A stretch of 64,000 nt of DNA from Acinetobacter seifertii (GCF_000368065.1 NZ_KB851200.1:2225204-2289203), one strand, 5' to 3'; positions 8,174 through 18,090 are shown, counted from the first letter of the stretch. Made by a program: numbers and translations. The notes: a model not told the origin generated them from the sequence alone.

Positions 8174-9130
8174 TTAAAGATCTAATACCAGTTTTTTACC
8201 TTTTGCTCTTGATACACAAATCATCATGCTCTTTTGTGAAGCCTTTTCGGCATCACTTAAGTATTGATCGAAATGCTCTGCTTCACCTTCTAAAATAGCC
8301 GTTTCACATGTACCACAAACCCCTTCTCGGCATAGACATTCCACATCAATATTTAATGTCTCAATAGCTTGTAAAATAGTCTGGTTACTTTGTACTTCAA
8401 TTTCTTGATTAGACTTAGCAAGTACTACCGTAAAAGCTTCACCATCTTCAGGAACTGTTGAGGCAAATTGTTCCCAGTGAATGTACTCATCGCGGTAACG
8501 GTGTTTATTACAGCAATCAATCACTGCATCAATCATGGGTTTAGGACCACATACATAGACATGTGTGCCTTTTGGCTGCGATGAAATGAGTTGATCTAAA
8601 TTTAATGCGCAACCTTCTGAATCAACATAACTAAACACATGCTCAGCATGTTTCTGCTTTAACTCATCTAACAAAGCCGCATGTTCAGGTGAGCGATAAG
8701 CATAATGTAGCTCAAACTCAGCACCGCGTGCGGCTAGCTCATCCATTTGTGGCAAGAATGGTGTAATGCCAATACCACCTGCAATTAAAATATGTTTATT
8801 GCCTGTTTCAGCTAATGGAAATAAATTTTTTGGTTCTGAAATCTGAATTTCACAACCTTCATTACATTGATCATGCATGAAAACCGATCCCCCCTTACCT
8901 TCCGCATCTTTACGAACGCAGACTTGGTAAGTAGATAGATCTTGCGTACAGCTCATCAATGAGTAAGCATTTGAAAGTTGTTCATTCATTTTGACAATAA
9001 TATGGCTTCCCCCACTAAATCGAGGAAAGTTCTGCCCATCTTGACGTTTGAACGTAAACCGTTTGATTAAAGGGGTTAACTGCTCCACATGAGTAACAAC
9101 TGCCGGGAACATTTCATAATGACTAGCCAT
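8174..9130 (-). CDS. cntB: Carnitine monooxygenase reductase subunit CntB
   Basis: A 318-residue electron-transfer protein that passes electrons from NAD(P)H to the Rieske oxygenase CntA. The N-terminal ferredoxin-reductase domain has a flavin-binding segment NAYSLMS (54-60) and a nucleotide-binding segment ILIAGGIGITPF (114-125). The C-terminal plant-type [2Fe-2S] domain has Cys267, Cys272, Cys275 and Cys305. An AAGGA site precedes the start. It is the last gene of the carnitine operon, 47 bp after the aldehyde dehydrogenase. The family is known from CntB/YeaX; the specific identity rests on the CntA neighbour. Confidence 0.92.
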   Translation of the reverse strand: MASHYEMFPAVVTHVEQLTPLIKRFTFKRQDGQNFPRFSGGSHIIVKMNEQLSNAYSLMSCTQDLSTYQVCVRKDAEGKGGSVFMHDQCNEGCEIQISEPKNLFPLAETGNKHILIAGGIGITPFLPQMDELAARGAEFELHYAYRSPEHAALLDELKQKHAEHVFSYVDSEGCALNLDQLISSQPKGTHVYVCGPKPMIDAVIDCCNKHRYRDEYIHWEQFASTVPEDGEAFTVVLAKSNQEIEVQSNQTILQAIETLNIDVECLCREGVCGTCETAILEGEAEHFDQYLSDAEKASQKSMMICVSRAKGKKLVLDL

Positions 9131-9177
9131 ATTAGAATCCTTCTTTTACCGCATTTTCTTATTGCTAGGGCTTATCC

Positions 9178-10629
9178 TTAAAGCCCTAAACACATGTATT
9201 TAATGGTCATGAACTCTTCAAGACCATACTTTGAACCTTCACGTCCAACGCCTGATTGCTTCACGCCACCAAATGGTACAACCTCATTTGAAATTGCTGT
9301 GGCATTCATACCGACCATTCCATATTCAAGCTGTTCTGACACTCGCCATAAACGTGAAATATTTTCGCTATAAACATACGCAGCCAAACCAAAGATAGTG
9401 TCATTTGCTTGAGCAACAACATCTGCTTCATCTGTAAAGCGAATGAGCGGCGCAACTGGACCAAAAATTTCTTCTTGGACAATTTCCATCGTACGGTCAA
9501 CGTTCGTTAGAACTGATGGTTCATAAAAAGTTTGTCCTAAAGCATGCTGTTTACCGCCACAAGCCACCTTAGCACCTTTACTGACTGCATCATCAATCAA
9601 CTGTTGTGCTTTTAACACTGCCTTTTCATTAATTAATGGGCCAATTTGCACGCCATCTTCAAGTCCATTACCGACTTTAAACTTTTGTACTTCTTGAACA
9701 AATTTCTCGGCAAAAGCTTGATAAATATTATCGTGTACATAAATGCGGTTAGCACAAACACAGGTCTGGCCTGCATTACGGAACTTGGCAAAAATCGCTC
9801 CTTGTACCGCCTTATCCAAATCAGCGTCATCAAACACAATCAGAGGTGCATTACCGCCTAACTCAAGCGCTAATTTTTTAATAGTGCTTGAACACTGCTG
9901 CATCAGTAGGCGTCCCACTGGAGTTGAGCCAGTGAAGGTCAATTTTTTCACTTTTTCATGTGAAGTAAATACCGAACCAATTTCTTGTGATTTACCTGTA
10001 ACGACGTTAATCACACCAGCCGGAATACCTGCTTTTTCTGCAAGCTTCGCAATCGCTAAAGCACAATAAGGCGTTTCATTCGCTGGCTTAATCACGACCG
10101 TACATCCAGCTGCTAAAGCTGGTGCTGCTTTACGGGTAATCATCGCAATTGGGAAATTCCACGGCGTAATCGCAGCCACCACACCCACAGGTTCTTTACT
10201 AATAATAAAACGCTGCTGGTTATTTACGGTTGGAATCACATCACCATAAATGCGCTTACCTTCTTCGGCAAACCATTGAATAAATGAGGCAGCATAACGC
10301 ACTTCACCTTTCGCTTCTGCCAACGGTTTTCCCTGCTCAATAGTCATAATGAGAGCAAGTTCATCAGTATGATCTAGAACCAGTTTGTACCAAGCTAATA
10401 AAATATCTGCACGGTTTTGAGCAGTTAAAGCTTTCCAACTCTGTAATGCAGTATAAGCAGCCTCCACTGCTTGAGTCGCCTCAGCCGCTCCCATATTTGG
10501 AATTGTGCCAATTTCTTCGCCTGTAGCTGGGTTAGTCACTGGAACTGTTGCATTTGACTGTGCAGCTAGCCATTGCCCGTTAATATAGGCTTGTTGCTGA
10601 AATAATTCAGTGCTTTGTAAACTCGACAT
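9178..10629 (-). CDS. Aldehyde dehydrogenase, probably malic semialdehyde dehydrogenase
   Basis: A 483-residue NAD(P)-dependent aldehyde dehydrogenase resembling succinate-semialdehyde dehydrogenase. Catalytic Glu256 is in LALELGGN and nucleophile Cys290 is in NAGQTCVCANR. The conserved TPWNFP lies at 155-160. In this operon it most likely oxidises malic semialdehyde, the product left when CntAB splits trimethylamine from carnitine, to malate. It is separated from cntA by 62 bp and from cntB by 47 bp. An AGGAAG site precedes the start. Sequence alone does not exclude succinate or glutarate semialdehyde as substrates. Confidence 0.9.
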   Translation of the reverse strand: MSSLQSTELFQQQAYINGQWLAAQSNATVPVTNPATGEEIGTIPNMGAAEATQAVEAAYTALQSWKALTAQNRADILLAWYKLVLDHTDELALIMTIEQGKPLAEAKGEVRYAASFIQWFAEEGKRIYGDVIPTVNNQQRFIISKEPVGVVAAITPWNFPIAMITRKAAPALAAGCTVVIKPANETPYCALAIAKLAEKAGIPAGVINVVTGKSQEIGSVFTSHEKVKKLTFTGSTPVGRLLMQQCSSTIKKLALELGGNAPLIVFDDADLDKAVQGAIFAKFRNAGQTCVCANRIYVHDNIYQAFAEKFVQEVQKFKVGNGLEDGVQIGPLINEKAVLKAQQLIDDAVSKGAKVACGGKQHALGQTFYEPSVLTNVDRTMEIVQEEIFGPVAPLIRFTDEADVVAQANDTIFGLAAYVYSENISRLWRVSEQLEYGMVGMNATAISNEVVPFGGVKQSGVGREGSKYGLEEFMTIKYMCLGL

Positions 10630-10691
10630 ATCATCTTCCTAACTGAAGAATCAGGTGTAAGTTATCTTTACACCTGAATAAATCCATTTTT

Positions 10692-11807
10692 TTATTTGTG
10701 ATGCTGCGCTACAAGATGTTGGAAGTAGGCAATACCATGTTCACTAATTCCTGAACGTTGCTTGTCAGTCATAATACGGCCTTGACCACGATAACCACGT
10801 GATTTCAAACCACGTTGTACGCTTTCGACCAAGTTCAAATCTTCAGGACGGAATACATTGCGATACCACTCAATTAAGTCTTTCTGATCTTGAGTGAGTT
10901 CTTCGTTCGTAAAGTAAATATCGTAGTGCTGCAAAGTCGTTTCTGCATCTACTGGGAACTCATAGATCACAGTCATGAAGTTGCTGCCCGGTGGTACATT
11001 GAACATAGTACAAGGCCAAGTCCAGAAACCATGAAACTCAGGATCTGTTATTGATGGATCAAGCTTGAACGACTTTTCTGATGAACGCGCAAAACCATAC
11101 TGTAAAGTCCAGTTTTGATGTGTGGTATGCCAATACTTATCAACTTGTACCGAATCGGCAAAACCAGGATGTGCAGGCCCACAGTGATAGCACTCTAGAT
11201 AGTTATCAACAATCACTTTCCAGTTTGCTGGCGTTTCTGTCACAAAACGTGCCGCCAGTTTCAAATCTTTAATCACACTACATGCTTGATTTAAACGCTC
11301 TGCAAAGCCCGGAAGCTGATCTTCCACACAAGTCGCATTTTCATCCATATTAATGAAAACAAAGCCGGCATATTCCTCAACTTTTAAAGGCACCATACTT
11401 GAGTTTTCTTTATCGAAAGATTCAACATGATCACAGTTACGTGCCAAAGCTAAGCTACCGTCTAGCTTAAAAGTCCAAGCATGGTATGGGCAGGTAATTA
11501 CATTTTTTGCTTTACCACTGCCACTTAAAAGCTCGTGACCACGATGCGGACACACATTATAAAACGCACGTAAAATGCTATCTTTACCGCGAATGATGAC
11601 AATATTTTCACCAATTACTTTACGGGTAATATAGTCATTCGGTTGTGCTAATTCACTGCCATGTGCAACACAAATCCAGCTTTTAGCAAAGATTGATTCT
11701 TTCTCATGCTCAAAAACTTGAGATGAAGTATAGAAAACTTTAGGAAAAGTCCATGCGACATCTGGGTTTGCACAAAAATCTTCAGGTAATTTTTCAACTG
11801 CATTCAT
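10692..11807 (-). CDS. cntA: Carnitine monooxygenase oxygenase subunit CntA
   Basis: A 371-residue Rieske-type oxygenase that cleaves carnitine to trimethylamine and malic semialdehyde. The Rieske [2Fe-2S] ligands are Cys86, His88, Cys106 and His109. The mononuclear iron ligands are His208, His213 and Asp323. Glu205 takes the place of the bridging aspartate of most Rieske oxygenases, as known for CntA. All these positions match the A. baumannii enzyme. The start follows a GGAG site. Its reductase CntB lies two genes downstream, and the BCCT carrier upstream supplies substrate. Confidence 0.96.
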   Translation of the reverse strand: MNAVEKLPEDFCANPDVAWTFPKVFYTSSQVFEHEKESIFAKSWICVAHGSELAQPNDYITRKVIGENIVIIRGKDSILRAFYNVCPHRGHELLSGSGKAKNVITCPYHAWTFKLDGSLALARNCDHVESFDKENSSMVPLKVEEYAGFVFINMDENATCVEDQLPGFAERLNQACSVIKDLKLAARFVTETPANWKVIVDNYLECYHCGPAHPGFADSVQVDKYWHTTHQNWTLQYGFARSSEKSFKLDPSITDPEFHGFWTWPCTMFNVPPGSNFMTVIYEFPVDAETTLQHYDIYFTNEELTQDQKDLIEWYRNVFRPEDLNLVESVQRGLKSRGYRGQGRIMTDKQRSGISEHGIAYFQHLVAQHHK

Positions 11808-11849
11808 GTTATTACTCCATTAAATTCTTTTCGTCCAAATGACTCGATA

Positions 11850-12824
11850 TTAAATTGATGTTTTTTCGACACTGCTCGACATGCGGCGTATCGCACTCAG
11901 CATGTTTTGATATAACTGTTGAACTTCTGGGCAGTCACGCATCAGACGTAAACTGCCATGTAATAAACCTTTGCCTAAATGAAACTCGCTCGGAATGCCT
12001 GTTTGTTCCAATTTTTGGATAAAGAAATAGCCGTCATCACTTAAAGGGTCATACTCTGCAACCGCTACGAAACTCATAGGCATATCTGAAAAATCAGTTG
12101 CCAATAAAGGCGCTAGACGTAAATCCTGCCAATCTTGTGAGTTAGGTGCATATTCCTTTAAATAAAAATGCATATCTTCGGTTGTTAATAACGGTGCATA
12201 GGCATGCTTTTGTGCAGAGGATGTGTCAAATGCTGTGTTTAAACATGGATAAACCAAAGCCAGTCCTTGAGCTTGCATACCACTATGCTGTAGATGCACT
12301 GCAAGGGCTGCTGCTAAATTACCCCCAGCACTATCCCCTGCTAGAACGATATTTTCGCTATCGATCTGCCAAGTTGAACCATGCTTTTTAAGCCATTGAT
12401 AAACTGCTAAACAATCTTCATAAGCTGCTGGAAAGCGATGCTCTGGTGCCATACGGTAATCTACGCTAATGACAACTGCATTTAAGTCCTGACACAAATA
12501 GCTGGTAATAAACTCATGTGAATCGAGCCCACCGACCATCCAACCGCCGCCATGTAAATACAATACACACGGCCAACCTGACTCAGGTCGATCGGTTTTT
12601 GGTAAATACACACGAACAGGAACTTGATACTCATCACTTGCAACAATGCGATCTTCTACTTCAATCTTGCCATCACGTGGCAAAGTGTAGTGTCGACACA
12701 TCGCGTCATAGGCCGCACGGACTGAGTCAATATCTGCATCTGCTGGTGAATAAATGCTGCTCCAGTACACTAGGCTTTGCATTTCTTCACTTAAGGCATA
12801 AGTGGTCTGTTCATGTGTCGTCAT
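11850..12824 (-). CDS. Alpha/beta hydrolase of the HSL esterase family, possible acylcarnitine esterase
   Basis: A 324-residue hydrolase of the hormone-sensitive-lipase group. The oxyanion-hole motif HGGGW is at 91-95 and the nucleophile Ser165 in GDSAGG. Asp259 (EYDPLSDD) and His289 (LLHGSLRL) complete the likely triad. There is no signal peptide, so it acts in the cytoplasm. It sits 11 bp after the BCCT carrier and 42 bp before cntA. In this operon it may release carnitine from imported O-acylcarnitines, which is an inference from context. A GAGGGA site supports the start. Confidence 0.85.
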   Translation of the reverse strand: MTTHEQTTYALSEEMQSLVYWSSIYSPADADIDSVRAAYDAMCRHYTLPRDGKIEVEDRIVASDEYQVPVRVYLPKTDRPESGWPCVLYLHGGGWMVGGLDSHEFITSYLCQDLNAVVISVDYRMAPEHRFPAAYEDCLAVYQWLKKHGSTWQIDSENIVLAGDSAGGNLAAALAVHLQHSGMQAQGLALVYPCLNTAFDTSSAQKHAYAPLLTTEDMHFYLKEYAPNSQDWQDLRLAPLLATDFSDMPMSFVAVAEYDPLSDDGYFFIQKLEQTGIPSEFHLGKGLLHGSLRLMRDCPEVQQLYQNMLSAIRRMSSSVEKTSI

Positions 12825-12835
12825 TACCGTTCCCT

Positions 12836-14488
12836 CTAGCTGGTTTTTCTGTCCAGTTTGATTGAGCTTGCAAGCTCAAGCTGCATCCGTTTTGCATGTT
12901 CATCTTGAGACTGGTTTAAACCAATTTCCGCTTCATCATAACCTTGTTGCTCAATTAAATGCGATGGGACTTTGGCATAATCCTGAATCAGCCATTTCAC
13001 TAAGCCGTAGGTTTGAATCAGAATAATCACAATGAATGGTAAAGCAGTCACAATAGTTGCCGTTTTCATGGTGTCTAAGGGTGCTTTACTAAAGATCATG
13101 GCAATTGGAACTAAAGTCAGCATGACACACCAGAACAAACGGGCATTTGGCGATGGATCTTGTCCTTCACTTAAACCACGTGTACATGTTGCTGAAACCG
13201 CATAGCCTACTGCATCCATGTGTGCTGCCAAGAACACCACCATAATGCCGAGGAAAATCCACATCATTAGCTTCCCAGCAGGTAACAGACTGAGTAATTG
13301 ACCAATCGCAACCTCACCACCTTGTTGGCTTAAGATTTGCGGTACATTTATAGCCCCATGAATAAAGCTATAAACACTGTAGTTTTCAAACACACCAAAG
13401 ATGAACCAAAGACCGACACTGCCACCAATTACCATGGCAAAGATCACTTCTTTAATGGTACGGCCTTTAGAAACACGCGTTACAAACAGTGCCACACCCG
13501 GTGCATATGAAATCCACCATAACCAGTAGAAAACAGTCCATTCACGAGTAAACTTGCCATCACCCATTGGGTCAGTAAACAAACTCATATCAACAAAGTT
13601 GGTTGCCATTAATCCAAAACTCATTAGTGAATTATTCAAAATGAATTGCGTTGGACCAAAGCAAAGTACATAAATCGCAAATAACACCACGCCCAAGCAC
13701 ACCATGTGGCTTAAACGTTGCATGCCTTTATCCATACCCACATAAGAACTGAGTGCGAACAGAATCGAAACACCTAAAATAATGATGACCTTAGTCATAA
13801 AGGTATTTGGGATACCTGTGAGCTGCGACAAAATATTGGTAAATGTCACTGCGGTAAGTACTAATGAAATCGTCAATGCACCAAACATGCAAAGCAAGAA
13901 CATAAGGTCGACTAAACGCCCAACCACGCCAGTTGATTTAAAGCCTGTTACCGCTTCAATCACGGAAGCCAAACTTAATCCTTTGTTTTTTCTCACATGA
14001 TAGCTGTAGCACAAAGAAATTGATGCCAAAGCATAAATTGCCCAAGCACTTAAGCCAGAGTGAAAAAATGAGTAAGCCACGCTATATTTCAATGCTTCTG
14101 CTGACTCAGGCGGTAAGCTCAAACCCGGAGTTTGATAATAGTAAGCCCAGTCCAAAAAGCCCCAGTACAGTGTAGAAGATCCAATACCAGACAAGATGAA
14201 CATAAAAATCCATGACATCGTGGTGTATTGAGGCTTTCCTTCACCGAGTTTGATTTTTCCGTATTTACTAAAGGCCAGACCAAAAGTAAAAATGATAGCT
14301 AAAAAAGCAAACAGTAATACCGGTGTTGTAAACATCGATGTTGTCCACTGCATCCATGTTGCAGCAATCTTGATCGACTCTTGCGAATAAATCGCCAAAC
14401 CAGCAACTGAAATAAATACAAACAGTAAGCTGGTTACGGCAAGAACTTTATCCGTATAAATTTTTGTGTTTTGATTATCCATATCCAT
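12836..14488 (-). CDS. BCCT family carnitine/betaine transporter
   Basis: A 550-residue integral membrane carrier of the betaine-carnitine-choline family with about 12 transmembrane segments. The aromatic fourth-segment signature GSSTLYWGFLDWAYYY is near residues 102-117. The family signature WTVFYWLWWISYAPGVALF precedes a basic RVSKGRT loop. The context makes L-carnitine the likely substrate. It is the second gene of the operon, 20 bp after the dehydrogenase. Two starts are possible (MDMDNQ): the first ATG at 14488 and one two codons later. A small ATCCA/TGGAT hairpin overlaps the upstream region. Confidence 0.92.
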   Translation of the reverse strand: MDMDNQNTKIYTDKVLAVTSLLFVFISVAGLAIYSQESIKIAATWMQWTTSMFTTPVLLFAFLAIIFTFGLAFSKYGKIKLGEGKPQYTTMSWIFMFILSGIGSSTLYWGFLDWAYYYQTPGLSLPPESAEALKYSVAYSFFHSGLSAWAIYALASISLCYSYHVRKNKGLSLASVIEAVTGFKSTGVVGRLVDLMFLLCMFGALTISLVLTAVTFTNILSQLTGIPNTFMTKVIIILGVSILFALSSYVGMDKGMQRLSHMVCLGVVLFAIYVLCFGPTQFILNNSLMSFGLMATNFVDMSLFTDPMGDGKFTREWTVFYWLWWISYAPGVALFVTRVSKGRTIKEVIFAMVIGGSVGLWFIFGVFENYSVYSFIHGAINVPQILSQQGGEVAIGQLLSLLPAGKLMMWIFLGIMVVFLAAHMDAVGYAVSATCTRGLSEGQDPSPNARLFWCVMLTLVPIAMIFSKAPLDTMKTATIVTALPFIVIILIQTYGLVKWLIQDYAKVPSHLIEQQGYDEAEIGLNQSQDEHAKRMQLELASSIKLDRKTS

Positions 14489-14508
14489 ACATCCATTTTT
14501 GGATGGCG

Positions 14509-15621
14509 TTATTCCATAGCGAACACGTCCATTTTAATTTGGGCTACACACGATGCAATTGCATCTCCTACCTCATAAGTTTTTGCCTGACCGCCGATAT
14601 CGGCTGTTTTGGGCCCATTAATTAATACATTCTCAATCGCCTGCATAATGTCCTGACCTGCTTGAATGCAACGCTCGTCTTCTTCACCAAAGAATTCGAA
14701 CATCATGGCACCCGACCAAATCGCAGCGATTGGATTGGCAATTTGTTTACCGTAAATATCTGGTGCTGAACCATGTACAGGTTCAAACAGTGATGGGAAT
14801 TTTCTTTCTGGGTTTAAATTTGCCGAAGCAGCTAAACCAATAGTTCCTGTACATGCCGGGCCTAAATCTGAAAGAATATCGCCAAATAAATTTGATGCTA
14901 CGACCACATCAAAACGTTCAGGTTGTAAAACAAAACGCGCCGCTAAAATATCAACGTGCTGCTTATCGGCCTGAATTTTTGGATATTGTTTTGCCATCGC
15001 ATCAACGCGCTCATCCCAATACGGCATGCTCACTGCAATACCATTTGACTTGGTCGCTGCGGTAATTTTTTTCGCATCACGCTGATTTGCAAACTCAAAT
15101 GCATAACGCAAAATGCGATCTACACCATGACGTGTAAATACAGCCTCTTGTAAAACAAACTCTCGGTCTGTTCCTTCAAAAGCTTTACCGCCAATGGCTG
15201 AGTACTCACCTTCACTGTTTTCACGAACCACGTAGAAATCAATATCGCCCGGTTTTTTCCCTACTAATGGACATTTCACACCTGGCATTAAGCGCACTGG
15301 ACGTAAATTCACATATTGGTCAAAACCACGACGGAACTGGAGCAGCGAACCCCAAAGCGAAATATGGTCAGGCACTTTATCTGGCCAGCCTACAGCCCCA
15401 AAATAAATTGCATCGTAGCCCTGCAAAGTTTCAAACCAGTCATCTGGCATCATTTTGCCGTGCTCAAGATAGTAATCGCAGCTTGCCCAATCGAAAGCAT
15501 CTAACTGAAGCTCAATGCCATGCTTTTCTGCTGCTGCCTTTACAACCTTAATGCCTTCTGGTAGAACTTCTAAACCAATGCCATCGCCTGCAATCGTGGC
15601 AACTTTATATCTTTTTGCCAT
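14509..15621 (-). CDS. D-malate/tartrate dehydrogenase (decarboxylating)
   Basis: A 370-residue member of the isocitrate/isopropylmalate dehydrogenase family, close to tartrate dehydrogenase and D-malate dehydrogenase. The N-terminal IAGDGIG motif, Lys191 in TKSNGI, and the metal-binding pair Asp248/Asp252 in FGDILSD are present. It would convert D-malate to pyruvate and CO2, the last step of carnitine carbon-skeleton breakdown. It is the first gene of the six-gene operon, preceded by AAGGAAG. The divergent LysR gene starts about 100 bp upstream. Confidence 0.88.
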   Translation of the reverse strand: MAKRYKVATIAGDGIGLEVLPEGIKVVKAAAEKHGIELQLDAFDWASCDYYLEHGKMMPDDWFETLQGYDAIYFGAVGWPDKVPDHISLWGSLLQFRRGFDQYVNLRPVRLMPGVKCPLVGKKPGDIDFYVVRENSEGEYSAIGGKAFEGTDREFVLQEAVFTRHGVDRILRYAFEFANQRDAKKITAATKSNGIAVSMPYWDERVDAMAKQYPKIQADKQHVDILAARFVLQPERFDVVVASNLFGDILSDLGPACTGTIGLAASANLNPERKFPSLFEPVHGSAPDIYGKQIANPIAAIWSGAMMFEFFGEEDERCIQAGQDIMQAIENVLINGPKTADIGGQAKTYEVGDAIASCVAQIKMDVFAME

Positions 15622-15658
15622 AAGCTTCCTTCACACCTTCGACTAATATCCTTGTATG

Positions 15659-15680
15659 GCTTAAACATGATGTTTTAAGC
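15659..15680. promoter_or_regulatory. Palindrome in the LysR/carnitine operon intergenic region
   Basis: GCTTAAA (15659-15665) and TTTAAGC (15674-15680) form a perfect 7-bp inverted repeat around 8 bases, containing a T-N11-A pattern. It lies between the divergent dehydrogenase and LysR genes, the usual place for a LysR-type operator. Confidence 0.55.
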
Positions 15681-15724
15681 AAAAATGATCAATAACGGAA
15701 CTATCACTCCAATGGACACGGATC

Positions 15725-16705
15725 GTGAATAATCTACCTAACCTATCGGATTTAAAGGTTTTTTGTACAGTCGCCAAACTCAAAAGTTTTGTCGAATCTG
15801 CTGAGGAACTCGGGACATCGCCAGCTTTTATTAGCAAGCGAATTAATATTTTAGAAAACACATTAAGCTGCAAACTTTTTCATCGCAGTACACGTCACGT
15901 TAGCTTGACGGAAGATGGCAAACTTATTCTTGAGAGAGTTTCAAATATTCTTGAAGAATTTGATGAAGTTTGTGAACTGGTCAATAACCCACTTAGTACA
16001 CCTACGGGTCGTATGGATATTATTAGTAGCTTTGGTTTTGGCAGAAAACATATCGCACCTATTCTGTCTAAATTAATGATGCTTTATTCAAAGCTTCAAA
16101 TACATTTTGACACCATCGACAATACCAAAGACCTGATTCAACACAGTATTGATTTAGACATCAGAATTGGTAATGAAATTGCGCCAAACATGATTGCGAA
16201 GAAGTTAGCTTCTAATTTTCGAATTTTATGTGCAGCGCCTAGTTATTTACTTAAACACGGCGTACCAGACAGTATTGAAGATTTGCAAACACATGATTGT
16301 TTAACGATTAGTGAGCGTGATCAATCATCTGTATTATGGAAATTTAGACATGCTTCTGAAGATGTCTCCGTGCATATCAAACCACGTTTTGTTTCTAATA
16401 ACGGTGAAATTATTCATCAACTTGCTATAGAAGGTCACGGTATTATTTTCCGATCAATTTGGGATGTTGCAGACGAATTGATTACTGGCCAACTTCAGCA
16501 TATTTTGCCTGAGTACTGGCAAGATGCAGACGTCTGGGCAGTTTATCCATCACGACTCAAAAGCTCATCTAAATTACAAACTTGCATTTTGTTTATTCAA
16601 AATGAATTACTTAATCGCTTGCAACATGTGCAAAACCTAAATCGTGGACAACTGATTTCACCAGCCGTCAAACGAGAACCGCCGCCTGAAAAAGTCTTTC
16701 TATAA
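15725..16705 (+). CDS. LysR family regulator of the carnitine locus
   Basis: A 326-residue LysR-type transcriptional regulator. The N-terminal winged helix-turn-helix spans about 5-65 (FVESAEELGTSPAFISKRI). The rest is a periplasmic-binding-like effector domain. The reading frame begins with GTG at 15725 without a strong ribosome binding site; the ATG at 15712 is out of frame. Divergence from the carnitine operon around a palindrome suggests it activates that operon in response to carnitine or a breakdown product. The short basic C-terminal tail (about 300-326) is unusual but not diagnostic. Confidence 0.88.
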   Translation: MNNLPNLSDLKVFCTVAKLKSFVESAEELGTSPAFISKRINILENTLSCKLFHRSTRHVSLTEDGKLILERVSNILEEFDEVCELVNNPLSTPTGRMDIISSFGFGRKHIAPILSKLMMLYSKLQIHFDTIDNTKDLIQHSIDLDIRIGNEIAPNMIAKKLASNFRILCAAPSYLLKHGVPDSIEDLQTHDCLTISERDQSSVLWKFRHASEDVSVHIKPRFVSNNGEIIHQLAIEGHGIIFRSIWDVADELITGQLQHILPEYWQDADVWAVYPSRLKSSSKLQTCILFIQNELLNRLQHVQNLNRGQLISPAVKREPPPEKVFL

Positions 16706-16710
16706 AAAAA

Positions 16711-16738
16711 GCCCTAAGTGAGGCTATTCACTTAGGGC
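16711..16738. terminator. Bidirectional terminator between the LysR gene and the porin
   Basis: GCCCTAAGTGA (16711-16721) and TCACTTAGGGC (16728-16738) form a perfect 11-bp stem. Seven A residues before it give a T tract on the minus strand, so it mainly ends the porin transcript. It also follows the LysR stop codon directly. Confidence 0.85.
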
Positions 16739-16757
16739 AATCGTTCGCTTTTAAATA

Positions 16758-17942
16758 TTAGAAATAATATCCAATTGAAAGATAAAACATTTTATCCCAG
16801 TCATTACTGCTGCCTTGTGCAAGGCCATTTGCCCCACCTCCTACCATTGGATCATTTTTACTCATAATATATTCACCCTGAATACCAATGGCTTTGTAAT
16901 TAAAATAAACCCCTGCAATTAAACGCTCAGAGTCTTTATAGCCATCCTCATCTTTGAAAAAGCGACTATGAGAAATATAAGGCTTAATGTTGGTAAGTTG
17001 ATGAAATGGCTGAGCAAAGGTGTAATTAATTTCATTGACTAAATACTTACCTTTATTGGCGACTTGATATGGATAATCAAATGCACCAATGGTTGAACTA
17101 TTTGGAAATAAATCATCCCCATTGGTCACATCTTGCTTGCCTGCCAAGAACATCCATTGCCATGCTTGATATTGGGTTTGAGCAAAAATATTCCATGATT
17201 TACGGTGTCCATCTATATTTGTTCTTTTATTTTCTAAATCAGAATACCAAGCTGACCCACCTAGCTCAGTCGAAAAATTTTGAGTCTTATCAATTTCAAA
17301 TTTTCTAGATGCTCGGCCAATCCACATATTTTTTTCTTCAATATTGGTACCATTAGACAAATCGTCTGCCTCAACAAAATTACCACTGTAACGGCTTGAA
17401 TCCTTTGACGTTCCCTTATAATTTCCTCCATCTGTTGGATAGAAACCTAAGGTCAAATTGTATTTGTCATCTGCAAATTTATATTTAATACCTAAATTAT
17501 CAATATCTTCTAAACCAACGGTATTTAAAAGCGTCTCGTAATAACTACTTCCCCAAAATTCGCCAAAGCCAAAATCAACAGGCTGTAAACCTACCGTAAT
17601 TCTTTGCTGGTCAGATAGCTTATAGCCTGCCCATGCTTTTTTTAGGAAAATTGCATCACATAGGCGATTATATTGGTAACAACGGGCATCTAGACCTGCA
17701 ATCCAATCTGGATTTTCATAAGCCAAAACGAATTTAATATCTGTGAGTCGCCAGTCATCATTTTGAGAACCCTCATTCGTCCCAACCACATAGTCCTTAT
17801 GTAAATAACGGGAACGTACCGCACCAGACACTTTAAACTGACCCGAATCTAAAGTTGGATCACCCCAGCTCAAATCAGCCGCAGAGACTTGTACACCCGC
17901 AGATAAACTCAAAATTCCTAAAAATAATAATGACCTTTTCAT
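16758..17942 (-). CDS. Outer-membrane porin, possibly for carnitine uptake
   Basis: A 394-residue predicted beta-barrel protein. A signal peptide spans about 1-21 (MKRSLLFLGILSLSAGVQVSA). Alternating aromatic and polar strands run through the protein, which ends in the outer-membrane signature IGYYF with terminal Phe. The family is probably a substrate-specific or carbohydrate-type porin, but I cannot name the subgroup. It is alone in its transcript with its own terminator. Its place inside the tRNA-bracketed carnitine locus suggests entry of carnitine or related quaternary amines, which is an inference. Confidence 0.8.
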   Translation of the reverse strand: MKRSLLFLGILSLSAGVQVSAADLSWGDPTLDSGQFKVSGAVRSRYLHKDYVVGTNEGSQNDDWRLTDIKFVLAYENPDWIAGLDARCYQYNRLCDAIFLKKAWAGYKLSDQQRITVGLQPVDFGFGEFWGSSYYETLLNTVGLEDIDNLGIKYKFADDKYNLTLGFYPTDGGNYKGTSKDSSRYSGNFVEADDLSNGTNIEEKNMWIGRASRKFEIDKTQNFSTELGGSAWYSDLENKRTNIDGHRKSWNIFAQTQYQAWQWMFLAGKQDVTNGDDLFPNSSTIGAFDYPYQVANKGKYLVNEINYTFAQPFHQLTNIKPYISHSRFFKDEDGYKDSERLIAGVYFNYKAIGIQGEYIMSKNDPMVGGGANGLAQGSSNDWDKMFYLSIGYYF

Positions 17943-18063
17943 GTCTTCAACATCCTTGTTAAGTGTTATAAGAACATGAAGAAATTGGCTTGGACAAACA
18001 ATGCCGGAACTATAAAGTCGGTCTTTACAAACTGTGTTTAATCAAAAAATGAGCATAAAAAAA

Positions 18064-18083
18064 GACCACGCAGGAGCGTGGTC
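18064..18083 (-). terminator. Terminator after tRNA-Met copy 2
   Basis: GACCACGC and GCGTGGTC form an 8-bp stem around AGGA. On the tRNA strand it is followed by TTTTTTT. It is the same hairpin as at 7914-7936 with the outer pair changed. Confidence 0.8.
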
Positions 18084-18090
18084 TGTAAAA

